Shown here piece after piece: positions 43,373-51,132 of a stretch of DNA of 64,000 nt. A program made the translations under genes and the position numbers. This DNA comes from Kribbella voronezhensis (GTDB lineage: Bacteria; Actinomycetota; Actinomycetes; Propionibacteriales; Kribbellaceae): positions 4,781,403 to 4,845,402 of the forward strand of contig NZ_SOCE01000001.1 of assembly GCF_004365175.1 (NCBI RefSeq), written 5' to 3'. Below the pieces are notes generated by a model that searched no databases, was not told the origin of the DNA, and saw only the letters and a program-made list of their open reading frames with translations. Within the stretch, counting starts at the first letter, position 1. Every line of letters begins with the position of its first letter.

Positions 43373-43378
43373 TAGGAT
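43373..43378 (+). promoter_or_regulatory. -10 box TAGGAT upstream of guaB
   Basis: TAGGAT lies 40 nt before the guaB ATG. A good -10 hexamer, but no convincing -35 at 17-18 nt. Confidence 0.4.
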
Positions 43379-43418
43379 GGGGTCCCGTTCTCGCCGTGCA
43401 AAGGTGCTTGCCTCCCTC

Positions 43419-44930
43419 ATGGACATCACAGCCTCCGGAGTTCCCGACAAGTTCGCCGTCCTCGGTCTGACCTTCGACGACGTGCTGCTGCAGCCCGAAG
43501 AGTCCGACGTCATCCCGTCCGAGGCGAACACCCGGTCCCGGGTCAGCCGCAACATCGAGGTGTCCATCCCGCTGCTGTCGAGCGCGATGGACACCGTCAC
43601 CGAGGCCCGGATGGCGATCGCGATGGCGCGCCAGGGCGGCCTCGGCGTGCTGCACCGCAACCTGTCGATCGAGGACCAGGCCCAGCAGGTCGACCTGGTC
43701 AAGCGGTCCGAGTCGGGCATGATCGCGCAGCCGATCACGATCGGCCCCGACGCCACGATCGGGGAGGCCGACGCGCTCTGCGCGCAGTACCGGATCTCCG
43801 GGGTGCCGGTGGTCGACAACGCCGGTGTGCTGGTCGGCATCGTCACCAACCGCGACATGCGGTTCGAGACGAGTCAGGACCGCCCGGTGCACGAGGTGAT
43901 GACCAAGCAGCCGCTGATCACCGGCAAGCAGGGCATCTCCGCCGACGACGCCATGGCGCTGCTGAGCAAGCACAAGGTGGAGAAGCTCCCGCTGGTCGAC
44001 GCCGACGGCAAGCTGACCGGCCTGATCACGCTGAAGGACTTCGTCAAGCGCGACCAGTTCCCGCTGTCCACCAAGGACCACACCGGCCGGCTGCGGGTCG
44101 CGGGCGCGATCGGCTTCTTCGGCGAGGCCTACAAGCGCGCGATGACCCTGGTCGAGGCCGGCGTCGACCTGCTCGTCGTCGACACCGCGCACGGTCACTC
44201 GCAGGCGCAGTTGGAGATCATCCGCAAGCTCAAGGCCGACCCGGCGACCGACGGCGTCGACGTCGTCGGCGGCAACGTCGGCACCCGCGCCGGCGCGCAG
44301 GCGCTGGTCGACGCGGGCGCGGACGGCGTGAAGGTGGGCGTCGGCCCGGGCTCGATCTGTACGACGCGAGTCGTCTCCGGCGTCGGCGTACCGCAGGTCA
44401 CCGCCATCTACGAGGCGTCCCTGGCCTGCAAGCCCGCCGGTGTGCCGGTGATCGGCGACGGCGGCCTGCAGTACTCCGGTGACATCGCCAAGGCCCTCGT
44501 GGCCGGCGCCGACACCGTGATGCTCGGCTCGCTGCTGGCCGGCTGCGAGGAGTCGCCGGGCGACCTGGTGTTCATCAACGGCAAGCAGTTCAAGGCGTAC
44601 CGCGGGATGGGCTCGCTCGGCGCGATGCAGTCCGGTGGCCTGCGCAAGTCGTACTCCAAGGACCGCTACTTCCAAAGCGACGTCGGCAGCGACGAGAAGC
44701 TGATCGCCGAGGGTGTCGAGGGTCAGGTCCCGTACCGCGGCCCGCTCGCCGCCGTCGCCCATCAGCTGATCGGCGGCCTGCGCCAGTCCATGTGGTACTG
44801 CGGTTCCCGCACCGTCGCCGAGCTCCAGGAAAAGGGCAAGTTCGTCCGAATCACCTCGGCGGGCCTGCAGGAGTCGCACCCCCACGACATCCAGATGACA
44901 GTAGAAGCCCCCAACTACTCCGGCCGCTGA
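43419..44930 (+). CDS. guaB: IMP dehydrogenase
   Basis: 503 residues. FAVLGLTFDDVLLQPEESDV, two CBS domains (about residues 105-225: QYRISGVPVVDNAGVLVGIV and KHKVEKLPLVDADGKLTGLI), the catalytic loop VGPGSICTTRVVSGVGVPQ with its cysteine, and the flap. It oxidises IMP to XMP, the committed step of GMP synthesis. The start MDITASGVPDKF is the family start; the ribosome site is weak. Position after sigD-rsdA equals guaB2 of M. tuberculosis. Confidence 0.97.
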   Translation: MDITASGVPDKFAVLGLTFDDVLLQPEESDVIPSEANTRSRVSRNIEVSIPLLSSAMDTVTEARMAIAMARQGGLGVLHRNLSIEDQAQQVDLVKRSESGMIAQPITIGPDATIGEADALCAQYRISGVPVVDNAGVLVGIVTNRDMRFETSQDRPVHEVMTKQPLITGKQGISADDAMALLSKHKVEKLPLVDADGKLTGLITLKDFVKRDQFPLSTKDHTGRLRVAGAIGFFGEAYKRAMTLVEAGVDLLVVDTAHGHSQAQLEIIRKLKADPATDGVDVVGGNVGTRAGAQALVDAGADGVKVGVGPGSICTTRVVSGVGVPQVTAIYEASLACKPAGVPVIGDGGLQYSGDIAKALVAGADTVMLGSLLAGCEESPGDLVFINGKQFKAYRGMGSLGAMQSGGLRKSYSKDRYFQSDVGSDEKLIAEGVEGQVPYRGPLAAVAHQLIGGLRQSMWYCGSRTVAELQEKGKFVRITSAGLQESHPHDIQMTVEAPNYSGR

Positions 44931-44998
44931 CCCGACCCGCCACCCACCCCGCCGACGACCAGACTCGACGGGGTGAGCCGCCGATGAACGAACCACGG

Positions 44999-45144
44999 CG
45001 GCCCACCCGACGAGCCAGCACAACCAGGCGGTCCGCCCGACGAGCGAGCACGACCTGAGGATCCGCCCGGTGAGCGGGCACGACCAGGCGGTCCGCCGGA
45101 TGCTCGGCCGACCAGGTGGTCCGCCGGATGATCCGGCGTCGCTG
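44999..45144. repeat. About five tandem copies of a 28-32 bp repeat after guaB
   Basis: Units begin at 44999, 45029, 45061, 45089 and 45117 and follow the pattern CGGTCCGCC(C/G)GA-GAGC-AGCACGACCAGG. The stretch 44931-45245 has no convincing gene; short frames through the repeats are Arg/Thr-rich and unlikely to be real. Confidence 0.65.
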
Positions 45145-45245
45145 GGCCGGCTGCCGCGGGTCGGCGGCGCCTCGGGAGGGAGGTCGTCAGCGCAGGTCGA
45201 GCGCGACGGTGCGCTGCTGATGAGCGAGCACGACGAGGTGGCTTG

Positions 45246-45980
45246 GTGGTGAATGAGCGCGGGTTCTTGCGGCGGTTGCTCAAGGCGGTGCCTGCGCTGC
45301 GGGGCGAGTGGGATCGTGCGCGAGCGGTCTACGAGCAGAACAGAGGCGTGGGGCTGCGGGCGCCGACACCGGGCAGTTTCTTGATCGGGCTCGCGTTCAG
45401 CACGGTTCATCGGTGGGTCGAAGGCGATGCCGAGGCGGGGGATCGGCTGCGGGCGTTGCTTGCGTTCCTGGAGAACGAGGCCGCCGACCCGGAGACGGCG
45501 GAGTTCGCTGCGAGGTTCGTCAGTTGCCTGCCCGATCCCGGGGAGCGCGACTCCGCAGTACTGGACCTGCTCGGGCCGCGGTTGCGCGAGCTCAAGAACG
45601 AACAGGTTCGCCGCGACGACGAGTCCGTCTCCCCGGCTGTGGTCGCTTTCCTGCACCGGTTGGCCGACGAGATCCCGTTCTTGCGGCAGCAGGTGCTGGA
45701 GCACTTCGAGGAGTACCGGAACCCCCTCGGGCATGTGGTCGTGGGCGGTCTCGTGCCTGAGGTCTGCGCCCGGTACGCCGGCGGCGAGGTCGAGCTGATC
45801 CGCCCGCTGCTGGCGTTCCTGGAGCGCGAGTTCGAGCAGAACCCGGACGTCGACAACGTGATCGCCGTCTCGTTCGTGGAGATGCTGCCCTCACCTGACC
45901 AGCCCGGGGCCGGAATCGAGCACGCGCTCGGCCCGAAACTCCGCGCCGAACTGGACCGCCAACGCACCTGGCACCCCTGA
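45246..45980 (+). CDS. Hypothetical protein with internal duplication
   Basis: 244 residues, not recognised. Two halves resemble each other: LLAFLENEAADPETAEFAAR-F-SCLPDPGER with LGPRLREL in the first, LLAFLEREFEQNPDVDNVIA-SFVEMLPSPDQP with LGPKLRAEL in the second, so it is a two-fold repeat of about 95 residues, all-helical by composition, without signal or membrane segment. Two consecutive GTG codons (45246, 45249) follow GAGG by 7 and 10 nt; the first is chosen. The 3' end is partly duplicated about 99 bp downstream. Good codon composition supports a real gene. Confidence 0.7.
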   Translation: MVNERGFLRRLLKAVPALRGEWDRARAVYEQNRGVGLRAPTPGSFLIGLAFSTVHRWVEGDAEAGDRLRALLAFLENEAADPETAEFAARFVSCLPDPGERDSAVLDLLGPRLRELKNEQVRRDDESVSPAVVAFLHRLADEIPFLRQQVLEHFEEYRNPLGHVVVGGLVPEVCARYAGGEVELIRPLLAFLEREFEQNPDVDNVIAVSFVEMLPSPDQPGAGIEHALGPKLRAELDRQRTWHP

Positions 45981-46083
45981 CCGCAAAGCACACCGGCGGC
46001 GACCGGGGCATCGGTCACCGGCCTGCCGCCGGGGTGCGCCAGCGCCGAACTGGACCGCCACGCCCCCTCCCGCCCCTGACCGT
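45943..46083. repeat. 41-bp direct repeat: gene end duplicated in the gap
   Basis: GCGCCGAACTGGACCGCCA occurs at 45943-45961, inside the end of the hypothetical gene, and again at 46042-46060 in the gap. After both copies similar DNA follows, ending CCCCTGACCG. A short segmental duplication. The remaining gap to guaB3 shows only its -10 box. Confidence 0.7.
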
Positions 46084-46182
46084 CGGCGGTGGGCCGACTG
46101 CGAGGGGTGTTCTGGACCGCGACGGGCATCCCTGCCGCGACAGGTGGTTTGGACTGAAGTAGGTCTCGTCCGTGCGGCTCGG

Positions 46183-46188
46183 TAGGCT
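46183..46188 (+). promoter_or_regulatory. -10 box TAGGCT for leaderless guaB3
   Basis: TAGGCT ends 6 nt before the ATG at 46195, and no ribosome site is present, consistent with a leaderless mRNA. Confidence 0.5.
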
Positions 46189-46194
46189 GCGGGC

Positions 46195-47301
46195 ATGACC
46201 GAGATCGAGATCGGCCGTGCCAAGCGCGGTCGGCAGGCGTATGCGTTCGACGACATTGCGATCGTGCCGTCGCGGCGGACCAGGGATCCCGAGGAGGTCT
46301 CGGTCGCCTGGCAGATCGACGCGTACCGGTTCGAGTTGCCGATCCTGGCCGCGCCGATGGACTCGGTGATGTCGCCGGCCACCGCGATCGCGATCGGCAA
46401 GGCCGGCGGGCTCGGCGTGCTGAACCTCGAAGGTCTGTGGACCCGCTTCGACGACCCGACCTCGCTGCTGGAGGAGATCACCACCCTCAGCCGCGAGCAG
46501 GCCGTGCACCGGCTGCAGGAGATCTACTCGGCGCCGATCAAGCCCGAGCTGATCTCGCAGCGCGTGCAGGAGATCCGCGATTCGGGCGTCACCGTGGCCG
46601 GCGCGTTGTCGCCGCAGCGGACCAAGCAGTTCGCCAAGCACGTCGTGGATGCCGGTGTCGACCTGTTCGTCATCCGCGGTACGACGGTGTCGGCCGAGCA
46701 CGTGTCCGGTCAGGCGGAGCCGCTGAACCTCAAGCAGTTCATCTACGACCTCGACGTACCGGTCATCGTCGGTGGTTGCGCGACCCACCAGGCCGCGCTG
46801 CACCTGATGCGGACCGGCGCCGCCGGCGTACTGGTCGGCTTCGGTGGTGGCGCGGCGCACACGACCCGCAAGGTGCTCGGCGTCGCGGTGCCGATGGCGT
46901 CGGCGGTCGCGGACGTCGCGGCGGCGCGTCGGGACTACATGGACGAGTCCGGCGGCCGCTACGTGCACGTCATCGCGGACGGTTCGGTCGGCCGGTCCGG
47001 CGATGTGGCCAAGGCGATCGCGTGTGGCGCGGACGCGGTGATGGTCGGATCGCCGCTGGCTCGGGCCAGCGATGCGCCCGGCGGTGGCTTCCACTGGGGA
47101 GCCGAGGCCTGGCACGCGGATCTGCCGCGCGGCGAGCGGGTCGAGGTCGGGGTCACCGGCACGATGGAGGAGATCCTGTTCGGCCCGTCCTGGGTCCCGG
47201 ACGGCACGATGAACCTGGTCGGCGCGCTGAAGCGGGCGATGGCGACCACGGGGTACACGGAGCTCAAGGAGTTCCAGCGCGTCGAGGTCGTCGTCGGTTG
47301 A
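46195..47301 (+). CDS. guaB3: GuaB3-type IMP dehydrogenase-like protein
   Basis: 368 residues. IGRAKRGRQAYAFDDIAIVP, DSVMSPATAIAIGKAGGLGV and the barrel end are IMPDH-like, but both CBS domains are missing. At the catalytic loop the sequence is VGFGGGAAHTTRK, so the position of the active cysteine of GuaB (SICTTR) holds histidine, as in other actinobacterial GuaB3 proteins. It probably has a different or regulatory role in purine metabolism. Same neighbourhood as M. tuberculosis guaB3 next to guaB2. Confidence 0.9.
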   Translation: MTEIEIGRAKRGRQAYAFDDIAIVPSRRTRDPEEVSVAWQIDAYRFELPILAAPMDSVMSPATAIAIGKAGGLGVLNLEGLWTRFDDPTSLLEEITTLSREQAVHRLQEIYSAPIKPELISQRVQEIRDSGVTVAGALSPQRTKQFAKHVVDAGVDLFVIRGTTVSAEHVSGQAEPLNLKQFIYDLDVPVIVGGCATHQAALHLMRTGAAGVLVGFGGGAAHTTRKVLGVAVPMASAVADVAAARRDYMDESGGRYVHVIADGSVGRSGDVAKAIACGADAVMVGSPLARASDAPGGGFHWGAEAWHADLPRGERVEVGVTGTMEEILFGPSWVPDGTMNLVGALKRAMATTGYTELKEFQRVEVVVG

Positions 47302-47344
47302 CCTTCGGCCGGGTGATGCGGAGCACGTACGCCGGGGCCGACGC

Positions 47345-48073
47345 GTGAGCACCGGGATCCTGCTGCTGCACGGTTCGAGCGGTGTCCCTGACCTGGATCG
47401 GGCCAGGATTCTGGCGGCTCAGGGGTACGACGTCCTCGCGCCGAAGTGGTTCGACGAGCGGGTCAGCGAGATCCCGCTGGAGTCGTTCCCGCTGGACGAA
47501 CTCGCAGCCCGCAACGACCGGCTGGTCGTGATGGGGACCTCCTTCGGCGCCGAGGCAGCGCTTCTGCTCGGCACAGTGGACGACCGGATCGACGTGGTGG
47601 TGGCGCAGGCACCCAGCGCCTATGTCTGGGGCTGGATCGAGGACGGCGTACAAACCTCACATTGGAGTTGCCGGGGCGAGCCGCTGCCGTTCGTCCCGTT
47701 CGACCTGGACTGGCGGCCGGATGGCGATCCGCCTAGTTACGTCGACTCCTACCGGTCGAGGCTGCGGAAGTTTCCCGCCGAGGCAGCCGCCGCACAGATC
47801 CCGATTGAGCAGTTCGAGGGCGACCTCGTACTGATCGCCGGCGGTGACGACAAGGTGTGGCCGTCGGTGGAGTTCGCCGAGCAGATCGCGCTGCGGCGCG
47901 GCAGTCTGGACACGCGGATGATGGTCGATGCCCAGGCCGGGCACCGGATCGTGTTCCCGGGAGAGCAGCCGAAGGTCGGCGGCCAGACGATGGCGCGCGG
48001 TGGCTCCGAGCAAGCAGACCGAGCCTTCGGCGCCCAGATCTGGGCCGACCTCCTCAAAACCCTCGCCGGCTGA
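47345..48073 (+). CDS. Alpha/beta hydrolase, BAAT/dienelactone-hydrolase-like
   Basis: 242 residues. ILLLHGSSGVPD, APKWFDE, nucleophile GTSFGAEAALLLG, acid GGDDKVWPS, histidine DAQAGHRIVF. This pattern matches the C-terminal catalytic domain of bile-acid-CoA amino acid N-acyltransferase-like thioester hydrolases. GTG start 43 nt after guaB3. Substrate unknown. Confidence 0.8.
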   Translation: MSTGILLLHGSSGVPDLDRARILAAQGYDVLAPKWFDERVSEIPLESFPLDELAARNDRLVVMGTSFGAEAALLLGTVDDRIDVVVAQAPSAYVWGWIEDGVQTSHWSCRGEPLPFVPFDLDWRPDGDPPSYVDSYRSRLRKFPAEAAAAQIPIEQFEGDLVLIAGGDDKVWPSVEFAEQIALRRGSLDTRMMVDAQAGHRIVFPGEQPKVGGQTMARGGSEQADRAFGAQIWADLLKTLAG

Positions 48074-48201
48074 GCCGGCGCAGGCGAGCCGCTAGTGGGC
48101 GTCGCGTGGCGGGATCAGGATCGGCACTCCTGCGCCGCTTGTGAGGCGGCCCACTTCGGGTGGCGGGCGCGTGGGGTGGGGGGACCTGGAAGGATTGGGC
48201 C

Positions 48202-48600
48202 ATGGGATTGTTCAGCCGCCGCAGCAAGGACGCCGACAACGTTGCCCTCGCCGCCGCGAGGGCGAAGCTCTCCTCGCAGGACGTGGATCAGATCCGCTTC
48301 CTGCTCACCACGAAGAAGACGCTCTTCGCGGTCAAGTACGTGCGCGAACGCACCGACGTCGACCTCCATCTGGCCCGCGACCTGGTCGAGGAGATCCGCC
48401 TCGGCCGCTACGTCCCGCCCGTCACCGACACCCCCGTACTACGGATGCCCGGTACCAACCTCGCCGAGCGCACCCGCGCGCTGAAGGCGGCCGGTGAACT
48501 GCATCAGGCGACCGCGCTGGTGGTCAGCGAGACCGGCATGACCGAAGCCGAGGCCGGCCTTTTCGTCGGCGCGCTCAACCTCGACCTGCAGGACAACTAG
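48202..48600 (+). CDS. Small protein with ribosomal L7/L12 C-terminal-like domain
   Basis: 132 residues, MGLFSRRSKDADN at the start. The block KKTLFAVKYVRERTDVDLHLARDLVEEI resembles the L7/L12 C-terminal fold, seen in small actinobacterial proteins of unknown role. GGAAGGA lies 8 nt before the ATG. The last 4 bp overlap the convergent gene. Not a ribosomal protein gene, because the N-terminal dimerisation domain is absent. Confidence 0.7.
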   Translation: MGLFSRRSKDADNVALAAARAKLSSQDVDQIRFLLTTKKTLFAVKYVRERTDVDLHLARDLVEEIRLGRYVPPVTDTPVLRMPGTNLAERTRALKAAGELHQATALVVSETGMTEAEAGLFVGALNLDLQDN

Positions 48601-49514
48601 CCCTTCACGTAGGACAGCTTCTCGCAGACCTTGCCGTCTCGCAGTCGCAGCACGTCCACGCCCCGAACGTGACCGCGGTGCCCGTCCGCCTCGTTCCACG
48701 AGAACCGCCAGCGCACGACCGCGCGGTCGCCAAGGACGACCGTCTCCTCGGTCTCGAAGACGGCGTCGTTCGTCTGGTCGAACAACTGCTCCCACTGTTC
48801 GCGGACAGCCTTACCTCCGACGACGCGGGTCCCGTCCGGTGCCGGTGAGGTCGACTCGAAGACGCAGTCCGGGGTCAGCTCGTACATGATCGCGTCGACA
48901 TCTCCCCGCGCGAAGGCCGCGCCGAGCCGCTCTACCGTCGCGTGCGCGGGAGTCCAGGCCGGATCTCGACCGAAGGCACCCAGCAGAGTGCTCGTCGGAT
49001 CGGAGTAGCCCTCGAGTCGCGGGCCGATCGCGCCGCCGCCGCGGTAGAGGTCCTCCCGCTCCTTGAACCAGGTCGAGATCCCGTCGACGACCTGCGGATC
49101 CAAATGAACCGGCGCGCCGATCGAGACTGCCAGGTCCCAGCCGTGCACGAGATGGTCGGCAGCGAGTTGGTAGACGTATTCGGCCGCCTGCTCCTCGCCG
49201 TACGAGAGATGGACGGTGGCGCCTCGTAGTACGGGTTCGGTGACGGCGTTCTGGGCGGCGCGGGCCGCGTGGGAGGCGGCCGATGCCGGGTCGTCGCCGA
49301 GCAGGTCGCCGTCGAGGGAGTCGCCGACGTCCTCGATCGTCCGGCCGGCCAGCAACGGTACGGTCCAGCGTTCCTCGCCGACGACGTGGTTGACCAGGTC
49401 GCGCACGGTCCAGTCGGAGCAGGGCGTCGGATCACCCCACTGGTGCGGCCGCACCGAAGCAACCTGACGGACGAACTCTTCGCTGGCACGCCGATGCAGC
49501 TCTACGACATCCAT
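48597..49514 (-). CDS. Maleylpyruvate-isomerase-type (TIGR03086) and SnoaL-like fusion protein
   Basis: 305 residues. Residues 1-190 are a DinB/mycothiol-dependent maleylpyruvate isomerase-type domain (PTPCSDWTVRDLVNHVVGE, HLVHGWDLAVS). Residues about 195-305 are a SnoaL-like NTF2 fold (ERLGAAFARGDVDAIMYELTP, DGKVCEKLSYVKG). AAAGGGGG lies 6 nt before the ATG at 49514; the in-frame TTG at 49520 is less likely. Possibly mycothiol-linked detoxification; the fusion is unusual and its activity is unknown. Confidence 0.78.
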   Translation of the reverse strand: MDVVELHRRASEEFVRQVASVRPHQWGDPTPCSDWTVRDLVNHVVGEERWTVPLLAGRTIEDVGDSLDGDLLGDDPASAASHAARAAQNAVTEPVLRGATVHLSYGEEQAAEYVYQLAADHLVHGWDLAVSIGAPVHLDPQVVDGISTWFKEREDLYRGGGAIGPRLEGYSDPTSTLLGAFGRDPAWTPAHATVERLGAAFARGDVDAIMYELTPDCVFESTSPAPDGTRVVGGKAVREQWEQLFDQTNDAVFETEETVVLGDRAVVRWRFSWNEADGHRGHVRGVDVLRLRDGKVCEKLSYVKG

Positions 49515-49559
49515 GGCCAACCCCCTTTGCCGCCAGCGTGCTCCCAGCGGCGGGAGGCG

Positions 49560-51005
49560 TCAATGTTGCAGTTGGGCGGCCGCGTCGTGAGCGTGCTGGG
49601 AGGCGGTGAAGTCACCGGTCGCGGCGAGCAGGTCGCCGTGGTGGCGGTAACAGGCGCCCGCCAGGTCTTTCACCTCGCCGTCGGTCATCGTGAACGGGAT
49701 CAGCGCGGTCGCCACCTCGGCGCTCCAGCCGGCCAGGTCGAGCGCCAGCTCGGTCCGCCCGGCCGCGTGGTACGCCTCGGAGATGTCGAGCAGCACCTGC
49801 GCCCAGATCGGCGCGTACGTCGAAGTCTCGTACCGCATCCGGTGTGACTCGCGCTCGGACGAGATGGCGAACAGGTAGTGCGCCTCCAGCCCCAGCGTCA
49901 GCGCGGTCTCGGTGTCGTGCACGAGCATCGGGCGGACCAGTTCGGCCAGCTCGGTGGCCCGGACCGCGGCCGATTCGGGGTCGGTCCGGCCGGACACGGT
50001 CGCCAGCGTCATCCCCGGCGCGGGCTCGCTCAGCGCGAGCAACCGGTAGTACTGCTCGTACGGGCCGAGCTTGATCTCCGCGTTCTCCAACGCGGTGGTC
50101 AGCGACGGCGGGATGCCGCGGTCCAGCTCCTCGGACACCCGGGCGGCGGTCTCCGGGTCGGTCGCGACCGCGGTGCGCAGGCAGGTCTCGCCTTCGATCA
50201 GCCGGCCGACGATGCCCAGGTGCTTGCCCTTGCGGGTCAGCGCGGACACCAGGGTTCGCAGGTCGGTCGCCGACTCGGAGTCGGCCAGGGTGTCGGCCGT
50301 ACTCAGGCCGATCTCGTCCGCCTCGAGCGCGAGGTCGAGCCGGCCCTCGGCCGCGTGGATGTCGGCGGACACGGCCGTCGACGAGCACAAGTAGCGTGCG
50401 TACGACAACGACTGGGGACTCGCGTTGATCTGGTCGGCCAGTTGCAGGAACAACTGGGTCGCCGCGTCCGCGGAAGCCACGGCCAGGTCGGGATCGCCGT
50501 ACCGGCGCAGGATGAGCGCGTTCATCGCGAGCACCCGGGCGAAGTCGGGCTGGTGCTGGATGCCGTTCTCGCCGCCGACGAGCTGGCCGTACGCGATCAC
50601 CGCGCCGTCCATCTCCAGTACGGCGGTCGCTCCGAAGCCGCGGTGCGCCTGGGTCATCGCGCGCCGGGCCCGGACGTCGGCCAGGAACGAGGTCGCGTCC
50701 AGTACGCCGGCGTCGCTGAGCTCGGTGTACCCGAGTTGGGCCTCGTGCAAGGCGGCCAGCGCTTCCTCGTGCCGGCCCGAGGCGTTCAGCGACCCGGCCA
50801 GCTCGTACTGCGTGGCTGCCATCAGGTGCTTGGCCTCGTAGTGGTCCGGGCGGTCGCCGGCACGCTCTCGGGCAAGCTCGATCACACGCTGCTGGTACGG
50901 CCCGGCCTCGTCGGCCCGGCCCTCCTCGATCAGCACCTGGGCTGTCTGCAACGCTTCGCCGAGCTCGTCCTCAGGAGGCGTCCAGAGCCCCCCGCTGTCC
51001 ACCAT
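49560..51005 (-). CDS. TPR-like helical repeat protein, function unknown
   Basis: 481 residues, nearly all helical. Degenerate tetratricopeptide units are visible (ALQTAQVLIEEGRADEAGPY, LAGSLNASGRHEEALAALHEAQ, DLLAATGDFTASQHAHDAAA). No catalytic domain, signal or membrane segment. The ATG at 51005 is chosen; a GTG seven codons upstream is possible. It is divergent from the dehydrogenase gene by 127 bp. Such proteins are scaffolds; partners cannot be predicted. Confidence 0.75.
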   Translation of the reverse strand: MVDSGGLWTPPEDELGEALQTAQVLIEEGRADEAGPYQQRVIELARERAGDRPDHYEAKHLMAATQYELAGSLNASGRHEEALAALHEAQLGYTELSDAGVLDATSFLADVRARRAMTQAHRGFGATAVLEMDGAVIAYGQLVGGENGIQHQPDFARVLAMNALILRRYGDPDLAVASADAATQLFLQLADQINASPQSLSYARYLCSSTAVSADIHAAEGRLDLALEADEIGLSTADTLADSESATDLRTLVSALTRKGKHLGIVGRLIEGETCLRTAVATDPETAARVSEELDRGIPPSLTTALENAEIKLGPYEQYYRLLALSEPAPGMTLATVSGRTDPESAAVRATELAELVRPMLVHDTETALTLGLEAHYLFAISSERESHRMRYETSTYAPIWAQVLLDISEAYHAAGRTELALDLAGWSAEVATALIPFTMTDGEVKDLAGACYRHHGDLLAATGDFTASQHAHDAAAQLQH

Positions 51006-51097
51006 CTTTACAACCCCGCCCTTCACCAGTTCAGTCGCTCACACTAGCGTTTAGTTCGCCGGTATGCCTCACGTCTGCGACATCAGGAACACAACTG

Positions 51098-51126
51098 CTG
51101 ACACAGCTGTTACCGGCAGGTAGCCT
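51098..51126 (+). promoter_or_regulatory. Promoter of gabD2-like gene (leaderless)
   Basis: CTGACA (51098-51103), 17-nt spacer, TAGCCT (51121-51126), then 6 nt to the ATG. Both hexamers and spacing fit the housekeeping sigma factor. Confidence 0.6.
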
Positions 51127-51132
51127 GGGCAG

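Noticed and set aside
44792..45252. Small Arg/Thr-rich ORFs around the 30-bp repeats after guaB
   Set aside because: They read through the repeats or the guaB end in another frame and have no independent support.
43230..45734. Open frame of about 830 codons on the minus strand
   Set aside because: Antisense to guaB, which is beyond doubt; the frame has no recognisable motif.
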